From positions 56,586 to 120,585 of the forward strand of contig CACLZM010000005.1 of the NCBI GenBank assembly GCA_902611415.1: DNA of 64,000 nt. Reading direction: 5' to 3'. Under the pieces are notes generated by a model, which had not been told where the DNA came from, did no database searches, and saw nothing but the letters and a program-made list of their open reading frames with translations. This DNA is from an uncultured Alphaproteobacteria bacterium (lineage in GTDB: Bacteria; Pseudomonadota; Alphaproteobacteria; HIMB59). Of this stretch, positions 57,511 to 64,000 are shown one piece after another. The position numbers and the translations under genes were made by a program. Numbering within the stretch: the first letter of the stretch is position 1; each line of letters starts with the position of its first letter.

Positions 57511-58868
57511 TTTACAGCAGGTATCGATGCCATAGACTCTTCAAAAGCTTCAGTATCAAACTTATCTTCAGCAAGATTACCTGAAAAATAATCCATATAT
57601 GCCTGCATATCAAAATGACCATGACCACAAAGATTGAATAAAATAGCTTTTGATTTACCCTCAGCTTTACACTTAAGAGCTTCATCAACGGCACCTTTAA
57701 TTGCATGAGTGGCTTCAGGCGCAGGCATGATGCCCTCAGTTCTTGCAAATTGTATACCGGCTTCTAAGCACTCTTTTTGACCATAAGCTCGAGGTTCCAT
57801 ATGACCATTATGAACCAAGTGCGATAGCATCGGAGACATTCCATGATATCTAAGGCCACCTACATGAGTTGGTGATGGCATAAAATCAGAACCTAACGTG
57901 TGCATCTTTAACAATGGTGCAGATTTTAGAGTGTCACCAAAGTCATAGGAATACTTACCTTTTGTTAAAGATGGACAAGAAGATGGCTCAACTGCAATAG
58001 CATGAACATCTTGTTCTCCTCTAAATTTTTTCCCTAAAAAAGGATTACATAAACCTGAGAAATTACTTCCTCCACCAGTGCATCCTATAACAATATCCGG
58101 ATAATCATTTGCCATATCCATTTGTAAAAGTGCTTCTTGCCCAATTATAGACTGATGCATTAAAACATGATTAAGAACACTACCTAATGCATATTTTGTA
58201 TCATCATTTGTGGCAGCAACTTCTGCGGCCTCTGAAATAGCAATACCGAGCGAACCTGAACTATTTGGATCCTTTTCAAGTATAGCTCTTCCTGAATTTG
58301 TTTCATTTGATGGACTAGCAACAACACTACCACCGTAACTTTCAATTATAGCTCTTCTGTAAGGTTTTTGATCATAACTTACTCTTACCATAAATACTTT
58401 TATTTCTATTCCAAACACGGCTCCGGCATAACTTAATGCTGTTCCCCATTGACCAGCACCAGTCTCAGTTGCTATCTTTTTTACTCCTGCCTCTTTATTA
58501 TAAAAAGCCTGAGCTAATGCAGTATTAGGTTTATGACTCCCTGATGGACTGGCTCCTTCGTATTTGTAATAAATTCTGGCTGGTGTATCTAATGCTTTCT
58601 CTAAAGCTCTAGCCCTTACCAGTGGCGTAGATCTCCAACGACTGTAAGCCTCTAATACTGGTCCCGGTATATCGATATATCTCTCTTGGGTAACTTCTTG
58701 CACTATTAATTCCATTGGAAATAAAGGTGCTAAGTCATCTGGACCTATTGGCTGTTTTGTTCCTGGATTTAAGGGTGGGCTCATAGGCTCTTTTAAATCC
58801 GCTCCCAGGTTGTACCACTGTTTTGGCACATCACTGTCTTTTAAAAAAAATTTACTATCCTCACTCAT
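57507..58868 (-). CDS. Tryptophan synthase beta chain, TrpB2 type
   Basis: 453 residues, longer than TrpB1 (about 400). The pyridoxal-phosphate lysine is K113 in GSHKPNTA, with TETGAGQWG and the phosphate-binding GCTGGGSNF. The long N-terminus (FFLKDSDVPKQWYNLGADL) is the TrpB2 hallmark. TrpB2 proteins can condense indole with serine without TrpA and may salvage indole. No trpA or other trp gene is nearby. It converges on umuC. Codons appear richer in G and C than in umuC, suggesting good expression. Confidence 0.92.
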   Translation of the reverse strand: MSEDSKFFLKDSDVPKQWYNLGADLKEPMSPPLNPGTKQPIGPDDLAPLFPMELIVQEVTQERYIDIPGPVLEAYSRWRSTPLVRARALEKALDTPARIYYKYEGASPSGSHKPNTALAQAFYNKEAGVKKIATETGAGQWGTALSYAGAVFGIEIKVFMVRVSYDQKPYRRAIIESYGGSVVASPSNETNSGRAILEKDPNSSGSLGIAISEAAEVAATNDDTKYALGSVLNHVLMHQSIIGQEALLQMDMANDYPDIVIGCTGGGSNFSGLCNPFLGKKFRGEQDVHAIAVEPSSCPSLTKGKYSYDFGDTLKSAPLLKMHTLGSDFMPSPTHVGGLRYHGMSPMLSHLVHNGHMEPRAYGQKECLEAGIQFARTEGIMPAPEATHAIKGAVDEALKCKAEGKSKAILFNLCGHGHFDMQAYMDYFSGNLAEDKFDTEAFEESMASIPAVN

Positions 58869-58912
58869 AATGAAGAATTTTATTGTATTTGTTAGACAAA
58901 AAGTAGAGTTAT

Positions 58913-59824
58913 TTACTCACTATAAAACCTATTTAAGGCTGCTTCTTTGTTAATTAAGGGTAAAAGTTGTGCTACGAGCACACCAATAAGTATTAAAAAA
59001 CAACCAAAAATCTGAACATTTGTCAAAAATTGAGAAAGAATAATCCAAGCTGCTAACGATCCAAATACACCTTCAAGAGAAAATGTAATTGCTGCTGTAG
59101 AGGGTTTTACATACCTTTGACCAAAAACTTGTAGAGTATAAGCAATCCCACTTGACATTACACCTACATATAAAAGCTCAAAGATTTCTTTTGATATCCC
59201 GTCAATAGTAGGATTTTCAAAAATGAATATAAATGGCAAACTATAAAAAAAACATAATAGAAATTGAGATGATGCTAAGGTAAATGGTGCATTTATAATT
59301 TCAAAGTATTCATCAATTAAGATGCAATGTATTGCAAAAAATAAAGCACATACAATTACAAGTATATCAGCAAATTGTGCTTCAAAACTATTTTCAAGAG
59401 TTAAGTAATAAGACCCTACGAGACATATTGATACGGATAGCCAAATACTCCAGTGTATTTTCTTTTTTAAAAATAATCTCGAAATTATAGGAACAAATGG
59501 AACATATAATATAGTTAAGAAAGCTGCATTTCCTACTTTAGTATACTGTAAAGCGTATTGTTGAAGGTAAGTTCCTAATAACAAACTTAAACCAGTTAAA
59601 AGAACTACGAATATAAATTTTTTTTTATTTTTAAGATTTTTAATTTTATTTATCTCATAAAAAGCAAAAGGTAAAACTATTATTCCACCAATTAAAAAAC
59701 GCATATTTGTAAAAGTTAGTGGACCAATAAATTCCATTCCTGTAGTTTGAGCCACAAATGCAGTACCCCAAATTATTGATGCTACTATGAGACATAAAGT
59801 AGATAAGAAATGTTTGGAGTTCAT
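58913..59824 (-). CDS. EamA/DMT-family transporter
   Basis: 303 residues with ten hydrophobic segments forming two EamA repeats. The opening IWGTAFVAQTTGMEFIGPLTFTNMRFLIGG is typical of the family, and the second repeat holds SGIAYTLQVFGQRYVKPSTAAITFSLEGVFGSLAAW. Members export or import small metabolites; the substrate cannot be predicted. It starts seven bases downstream of tRNA-Asn on the same strand, so it may be transcribed with the tRNA, and is followed 44 bases later by the TrpB2 gene. Confidence 0.9.
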   Translation of the reverse strand: MNSKHFLSTLCLIVASIIWGTAFVAQTTGMEFIGPLTFTNMRFLIGGIIVLPFAFYEINKIKNLKNKKKFIFVVLLTGLSLLLGTYLQQYALQYTKVGNAAFLTILYVPFVPIISRLFLKKKIHWSIWLSVSICLVGSYYLTLENSFEAQFADILVIVCALFFAIHCILIDEYFEIINAPFTLASSQFLLCFFYSLPFIFIFENPTIDGISKEIFELLYVGVMSSGIAYTLQVFGQRYVKPSTAAITFSLEGVFGSLAAWIILSQFLTNVQIFGCFLILIGVLVAQLLPLINKEAALNRFYSE

Positions 59825-59831
59825 AAGAAAC

Positions 59832-59906
59832 TGGCTCCGCAGGTAGGATTCGAACCTACGACCTGTCGGTTAACAGCCGAATGCTCTACCGCTGAGCTAC
59901 TGCGGA
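59832..59906 (-). tRNA. tRNA-Asn(GUU)
   Basis: A 75-base cloverleaf on the minus strand. The acceptor TCCGCAG pairs with CTGCGGA, CCA is encoded, the T loop is standard and the anticodon loop CTGTTAA gives GTT. Confidence 0.96.
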
Positions 59907-60003
59907 ACGTTGCATCAAACTACAATAATTTTTTAATTTTTCAATTAGCATTTTTTAATTCAATTTTAAAAATAATTTTCAATGATATTAGGGTTTATTT
60001 GGA

Positions 60004-60009
60004 TATAAT
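60004..60009 (+). promoter_or_regulatory. -10 element for the DUF1289 operon
   Basis: A perfect TATAAT lies six bases before the ATG at 60016. Transcription would begin at or beside the start codon. There is no Shine-Dalgarno sequence and no convincing -35. Confidence 0.45.
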
Positions 60010-60015
60010 ATCTTA

Positions 60016-60273
60016 ATGGAAAAAATTATTTCACCTTGTATATCAATATGCAAAACAGATCCATCTACCGGATATTGTTATGGCTGTGCTAGAACTTCTG
60101 ACGAAAAAGCGATATGGAAAGACGAAAATACGACAAACGAATGGAAAATAAATAATATTTCCGAGTTAAAAAATAGACTTTCTGGTTGGCAATTATCTTC
60201 ATTTGAGGAGTCATATGATTTTAAAATAAAAAACGGAATATCTTTAGCAAAGCACAAAATGATGAATAAATGA
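60016..60273 (+). CDS. DUF1289-family protein
   Basis: 85 residues. The N-terminal cysteine set SPCISICKTDPSTGYCYGCARTSDEKAIW (C8, C12, C21, C24) is the DUF1289 signature, probably a small zinc or iron-sulfur site. Function unknown in the family. It opens a run of five genes linked by overlapping stops and starts; it shares ATGA with the next gene. Confidence 0.85.
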   Translation: MEKIISPCISICKTDPSTGYCYGCARTSDEKAIWKDENTTNEWKINNISELKNRLSGWQLSSFEESYDFKIKNGISLAKHKMMNK

Positions 60274-60692
60274 AAAAAATTAAAGGCTCGTGTCTTTGCA
60301 AGAAAATTACCTTTGAGATTAAAAATGAATGTAGATACTCAGTTTTTTGCCATTGCCAGATGTGCCAGGCTTCAAATGCTGAATTTAGTTCTTATACAAA
60401 AGTAAAAAAAGAAAATCTAAATTTTAAAAGTAAAAAAACTTTAAAATGGTTTGTTTCTAGTAAACATTATAAAAGAGGTTTTTGTTCAATTTGTGGAAGT
60501 TCATTATTTTTCCAAAAAAAATCTTCAGATGATTATATCTCAATATCAACAGGTACCTTAAATAAAAATATACCTTCTATCGGTCATATTTTTTACAAAT
60601 ATAAAAAATCAAAAATTAATTTTTCTAAATTAAAAAAATTTCCTCAATCTGCTCAAGGATATTTTGATAAGTTTATTTACAGAATTAAATGA
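60270..60692 (+). CDS. GFA-family (glutathione-dependent formaldehyde-activating enzyme-like) protein
   Basis: 140 residues. Zinc-binding cysteines are arranged as in the GFA/CENP-V fold: C8 and C10, C27, C29 and C32 (FCHCQMCQ), and C72 and C75 (FCSICGSSLF). The named activity is disputed and many members have no known substrate. A link with formate oxidation at the far end of the window is tempting but only by name. It overlaps its neighbours by four bases on each side. Confidence 0.88.
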   Translation: MKKIKGSCLCKKITFEIKNECRYSVFCHCQMCQASNAEFSSYTKVKKENLNFKSKKTLKWFVSSKHYKRGFCSICGSSLFFQKKSSDDYISISTGTLNKNIPSIGHIFYKYKKSKINFSKLKKFPQSAQGYFDKFIYRIK

Positions 60693-61507
60693 ATTACTCA
60701 TTAACAATCAAGATTATCTTAATATTACTATTTATATACCTTTTAATTATTTTTTATGTTTATACAAAACAAAGATCTCTTCTTTATGTCCCTCAAATTG
60801 ATAACTATGATGATGAATTACTAATCATTCCTGCGGAACAAGTATTTATTGAAAATAGCTCAAATATAAAATTAAGGTCAATTTTTTATAAACATCCATC
60901 AAATACTAAAACTACATTACTAATGTTTCACGGTAATGCTGGTCCTATTGAAAATAGATTTTATAAAATTAACAAGTTATCAAAATATGACCAAAATATT
61001 TTACTTATTTCTTGGAGATCATATAGCGGTAATGATGGTGAACCTACTGAGGATGGTTTATATGATGACGCTAGAAGTGCTATAAAATGGCTTGAAGAAA
61101 AAGATATTTCTAAAAAGGACATCATTATTTATGGAGAATCTTTAGGAACTGCTGTTAGTATAGAAATATCTCAGAATAATAATTTTAAGGGTCTAATTCT
61201 GGAGGCGCCATTTACTTCAATGATTGATGCTGCTAAATTTCATTATCCATACCTTCCTGTTTCAATCATGCTTAAAGATAAGTATTTAAGTGATAAAAAG
61301 ATTAAAAACGTTATTTCCCCTATATTTATTATGCACGCCACAGGGGATGATATAGTTCCATTTAGAATGGGTGAAAAAATGTACAGATTAGCAAATTCAC
61401 CTAAAAGTAGTTATTTCGTTGATGAGAATGAACATTTAGTAACTTATGATGAAAATTTAATGAATAAGATGGATGAGTTTTATGAAACTATAATTAATGA
61501 TGAATAA
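60689..61507 (+). CDS. Membrane-anchored alpha/beta hydrolase (ABHD17/BEM46-like)
   Basis: 272 residues. One N-terminal membrane helix (about 7-26) is followed by an alpha/beta hydrolase domain: MFHGNAGPIENR oxyanion region, nucleophile S151 in YGESLGTA, acid D220 or D221 in HATGDDIVP, and H249 in ENEHL. The order resembles the BEM46/YfhR group, whose bacterial substrates are mostly unknown; lipids or thioesters are plausible. It overlaps the acyl-CoA ligase gene by 11 bases, hinting at a shared pathway. Confidence 0.87.
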   Translation: MNYSLTIKIILILLFIYLLIIFYVYTKQRSLLYVPQIDNYDDELLIIPAEQVFIENSSNIKLRSIFYKHPSNTKTTLLMFHGNAGPIENRFYKINKLSKYDQNILLISWRSYSGNDGEPTEDGLYDDARSAIKWLEEKDISKKDIIIYGESLGTAVSIEISQNNNFKGLILEAPFTSMIDAAKFHYPYLPVSIMLKDKYLSDKKIKNVISPIFIMHATGDDIVPFRMGEKMYRLANSPKSSYFVDENEHLVTYDENLMNKMDEFYETIINDE

Positions 61508-63203
61508 ATTTAATAATCTTCCAGAACTATTTTATTTTCAAGCAGATAAGAACGAAAATAATCAACACTTACTAAAACTCGACTCAAACAACCAAGTTAT
61601 CTCAATGAGTTGGTTAGAGACAAAAAATCTAACAACGAAAATACACAATTTTTTAGCAAACAAATATTTAGGTGAATTAGAGAGAGTTTTATTGGTTTCA
61701 GAAAATAGACCTGAATGGATGGCCTCTGATATCGCTATAATGTCTAATAAACTTATTTGTGTCCCCAACTATACAACTTATACATCAAGAGATTTTGAGC
61801 ATATTTTAAATGACTCTCAGCCTGTTGGTTTAATAGTTTCAAATAAAAATTTACTTCAGACTATTTTAATTGCCAGCGAAAAAGTTAAATATAATTTCAA
61901 ATTTATCTTATGTTTTGATTATTTTGAAAATAATTCAATTTCAAATTTAGTATTTTTAAATGACTTAACAGATGACAATAATGATAATAACAGAGAAAAA
62001 ATTAAAGAAATTAAGCGCAAAGATCCAGCTTGTATTATTTACACGTCAGGTACACAAGGATTACCGAAAGGTGTTATTTTAAGTCATGGGGGCATATTAA
62101 GTAATTGTGAAGGAGCGTATGAACTTCTTAAAACTATAAAGAGTCCAGATTTAACCTTTCTTACTTGGTTACCTTTATCTCATTCATATGAACATGCAGT
62201 TCAATTTGTTCAGATTATTTTAGAAGCAAAAGTATTTTATAATAAAAGTATTGAAACACTTCTGCCTACAGTAAAAATTGCACAACCTCATATAATGACT
62301 GCTGTTCCAAGATTTTATAATAATCTCCATGCAAAAATGAAGATTAATTTGAAAAATCAGTCTAATTTTAAACAAAATTTATTTAATAAGACTATCCAGC
62401 TAGGAACAAAAAAATTTAAAAATATTAAATTAAGTTTTAGTGAAAATATAATTAACCTAATATTAGATACATTAGTCAGAAAAAAAGTAAAAAATAATTT
62501 TGGTGGCAGATTAGAGGCTTTTATATCAGGTGGAGGACCTCTTGATAGTCAAGTAGGGGAGGCACTTAATGCCCTTGGTTTAAAGACTTTACAAGGTTAT
62601 GGCTTAACAGAAACCTCACCAGTTGTAAGCTGCAATTTATTAAATAAAGTAAAAGTTGATACAGTTGGTCCTATATTTCCTGGAGTTGAAGTTAAATTAG
62701 CAGAAGATGGTGAAATTTTAGTTAAAGGGGAGAACCTTATGCTGGGCTATTGGAATAATAAAGAAGCTACTGAGCAAACAATAAAAGATGGTTGGCTCCA
62801 TACGGGGGATATTGGTGAATTTGATGAGGACAATTATCTTAAAATTACAGATCGTAAAAAGGATATAATAGTTTCTCTAGGAGGTGATAATATTGCACCA
62901 TCTAAGATTGAAAATCTATTAACTTTATCTCCTGAGATAGAACAAGCTTGTGTCTTTGGTGAACAAAAGAATTATATTGCAGCATTATTAGTATTAAACT
63001 CAGAAAGTAAATCTAGCGATGAAGATATTCAAAGATATATTGATGAAGTAAATAAAGACTTAACTCAACCAGAAAAAATAAAAAAGTTTATCTTTATTGA
63101 TGAGCCTTTTAGTATTGAAAATAACCTAATGACTCCCACAATGAAAGTTAGGAGACATGAAGTACAAAAAAAATATCAAAATCAAATTGATCAATTATTT
63201 TAA
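61497..63203 (+). CDS. AMP-dependent long-chain fatty-acid-CoA ligase
   Basis: 568 residues of the acyl-adenylate superfamily. The P-loop is IIYTSGTQGLPKG (about 180-192), followed by the LSHSYEHAVQ loop, LQGYGLTETSPVVSCN, and WLHTGDIGEFDEDNYLKITDRKKDIIV, the last typical of long-chain acyl-CoA synthetases. It activates fatty acids with ATP and CoA for degradation or reuse in lipids. Two adjacent ATG codons begin it inside the end of the hydrolase gene; I use the first. The stop overlaps the exonuclease start by one base. Confidence 0.9.
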   Translation: MMNKFNNLPELFYFQADKNENNQHLLKLDSNNQVISMSWLETKNLTTKIHNFLANKYLGELERVLLVSENRPEWMASDIAIMSNKLICVPNYTTYTSRDFEHILNDSQPVGLIVSNKNLLQTILIASEKVKYNFKFILCFDYFENNSISNLVFLNDLTDDNNDNNREKIKEIKRKDPACIIYTSGTQGLPKGVILSHGGILSNCEGAYELLKTIKSPDLTFLTWLPLSHSYEHAVQFVQIILEAKVFYNKSIETLLPTVKIAQPHIMTAVPRFYNNLHAKMKINLKNQSNFKQNLFNKTIQLGTKKFKNIKLSFSENIINLILDTLVRKKVKNNFGGRLEAFISGGGPLDSQVGEALNALGLKTLQGYGLTETSPVVSCNLLNKVKVDTVGPIFPGVEVKLAEDGEILVKGENLMLGYWNNKEATEQTIKDGWLHTGDIGEFDEDNYLKITDRKKDIIVSLGGDNIAPSKIENLLTLSPEIEQACVFGEQKNYIAALLVLNSESKSSDEDIQRYIDEVNKDLTQPEKIKKFIFIDEPFSIENNLMTPTMKVRRHEVQKKYQNQIDQLF

Positions 63204-63703
63204 TGCAATTATTTGCAGCCATAGATTTTGAAACAGCCACAAGTGAGAGAACATCAGCATGTGCTATTGGATATGTAATATTTAATAAAACTAAAATTAT
63301 AAAAAAAGTCTCCCATTTAATAAGACCACCTAAACCTGAAGTTCATTTTACAGATATTCATGGTTTAACATGGGATATGTTAAAGAAAGCTAAAACATTT
63401 GATAAAGTATGGCGCCAAATTAAGAGTGAATTATCTACTGTTGATTACTTTTTTGCACATAATGCTCCTTTTGATCGATCTGTCCTTCACTCATGTTGTT
63501 ATTTTTATAATATCGACCTACCTAAACAAGAATTTAAAGATACTGTTGCAATAGCAAGAAAATATTGGGAATTTGAAAACAATAAACTAAATACAGTATG
63601 TAAAAATTTAAGAATTCCATTAAATCATCACGATGCATTATCAGATGCTAAAGGATGTGCTTTGATAGCTATTGAGGCTTTTAAAAAAGGTTATTTTATT
63701 TAA
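63203..63703 (+). CDS. DEDDh 3'-5' exonuclease (DnaQ-like, stand-alone)
   Basis: 166 residues, one exonuclease domain. All five catalytic residues are visible: D8 and E10 (AAIDFETAT), D91 (HNAPFDRSVL), H143 and D148 (NHHDALSDAK). The extra HFTDIHGLTWDML block matches DnaQ/DinG-type exonucleases. It is too short for the PolIII-binding tail of a standard epsilon subunit, so a repair or RNA-processing role is possible. It is the last gene of the coupled operon and converges on the MFS gene (eight-base overlap). Confidence 0.88.
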   Translation: MQLFAAIDFETATSERTSACAIGYVIFNKTKIIKKVSHLIRPPKPEVHFTDIHGLTWDMLKKAKTFDKVWRQIKSELSTVDYFFAHNAPFDRSVLHSCCYFYNIDLPKQEFKDTVAIARKYWEFENNKLNTVCKNLRIPLNHHDALSDAKGCALIAIEAFKKGYFI

Positions 63704-64000
63704 TTTTATTACCTATAAAGCTCAAAGAAGAAAAAATAATTATTAAGGCAAGGCTCATATAGATCAAGGTGTTAATCGAATTTGTCTCATCCAATATCAA
63801 TCCATATAAGAAAGGGGAGGCTGCTGAGGCCAAAACACCAAAAAATGTTAAAAGGGCCCTAATTGCACCTAGGTTTTTTACTCCATACATTTCTGCCCAC
63901 AAAGAATTAGACATATTCTCAGTAAAGCCATTTGATAATCCAAGACCTGCCATGTAAAGATATAATACAAATATATGATTTGAAAATAACATCACAATAA
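63696..64000 (-). CDS. MFS transporter, C-terminal part (cut by window edge)
   Basis: At least 101 codons are open to the right edge on the minus strand with no stop, so the start is outside the window; GTG and ATG codons near 63990-63995 are internal. Three hydrophobic segments and the loop NSLWAEMYGVKNLGAIRALLTFFGVLASAASPFLYGLILD resemble the second half of a major facilitator transporter. The substrate is unknown. Confidence 0.75.
   Translation of the reverse strand, partial: IVMLFSNHIFVLYLYMAGLGLSNGFTENMSNSLWAEMYGVKNLGAIRALLTFFGVLASAASPFLYGLILDETNSINTLIYMSLALIIIFSSLSFIGNKIK

Noticed and set aside
59810..60016. Small open frame across tRNA-Asn
   Set aside because: It is the antisense of the tRNA and the start of the EamA gene, then low-complexity AT-rich sequence.

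Overview
The window looks like the genome of a free-living, streamlined alphaproteobacterium. It is strongly AT-rich (about one third G+C by eye), almost every gap is under 100 bases, and start and stop codons overlap throughout. Alphaproteobacterial markers are an NDUFA12-type complex I protein, DUF2155, DUF1289, a long dCTP-deaminase-like protein, the tRNA-Tyr/tRNA-Gly/tuf/tRNA-Trp/secE/nusG order and a GAAC-N7-GAAC LexA box on umuDC. A marine SAR11- or HIMB59-like lineage would fit, but this is inferred from style and not proven. I see no insertion sequence, prophage, CRISPR array or rRNA.

Region 1 (1-8055) is a formate oxidation module. It has fdhD (cut by the left edge), mobB, moeA, a TusA-like sulfur carrier, a LysR regulator and a two-gene NAD-dependent formate dehydrogenase: a NuoE-NuoF fusion plus a molybdopterin catalytic subunit with four cysteine clusters ahead of the active site. 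Regulator, enzyme, cofactor synthesis and cofactor sulfuration sit together. The 63 bases between regulator and enzyme are packed with inverted repeats.

Region 2 (8056-22288) holds a tail-anchored hypothetical protein, tRNA-Thr, rlmB, the tuf cluster with three tRNAs, secE-nusG, rplKAJL and rpoBC. Region 3 (22289-37787) is the str/S10/spc/alpha ribosomal superoperon with fusA, secY, adk and rpoA. It is nearly gapless, lacks rpmD (L30) between rpsE and rplO, and has TTG starts with good Shine-Dalgarno sequences on rpsM and rpoA.

Region 4 (37788-55729) is housekeeping: crcB, rluC, lipB, tRNA-Leu, mgtE, a phosphohexomutase, a D,D-carboxypeptidase, NDUFA12, two tandem MCE proteins, DUF2155, accBC, a dCTP-deaminase-like enzyme, an M48 protease, RNase E/G, PBP1A, prfB with its programmed +1 frameshift, a secreted AsmA/YhdP-tail protein, a MOSC protein and a small membrane protein.

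Region 5 (55730-64000) holds umuDC under a LexA box, a TrpB2-like enzyme, an EamA exporter, tRNA-Asn, a translationally coupled DUF1289/GFA/hydrolase/acyl-CoA ligase/exonuclease operon, and an MFS transporter cut by the right edge.

The main non-obvious signals are the palindrome cluster before the formate dehydrogenase genes, -10-like hexamers only 5-10 bases from the start codon of several operon-leading genes (suggesting leaderless mRNAs), the perfect SOS box over the umuD start, a hairpin that would capture the 5' end of tRNA-Gly, the paired MCE proteins, and the minimal YhdP-like protein.
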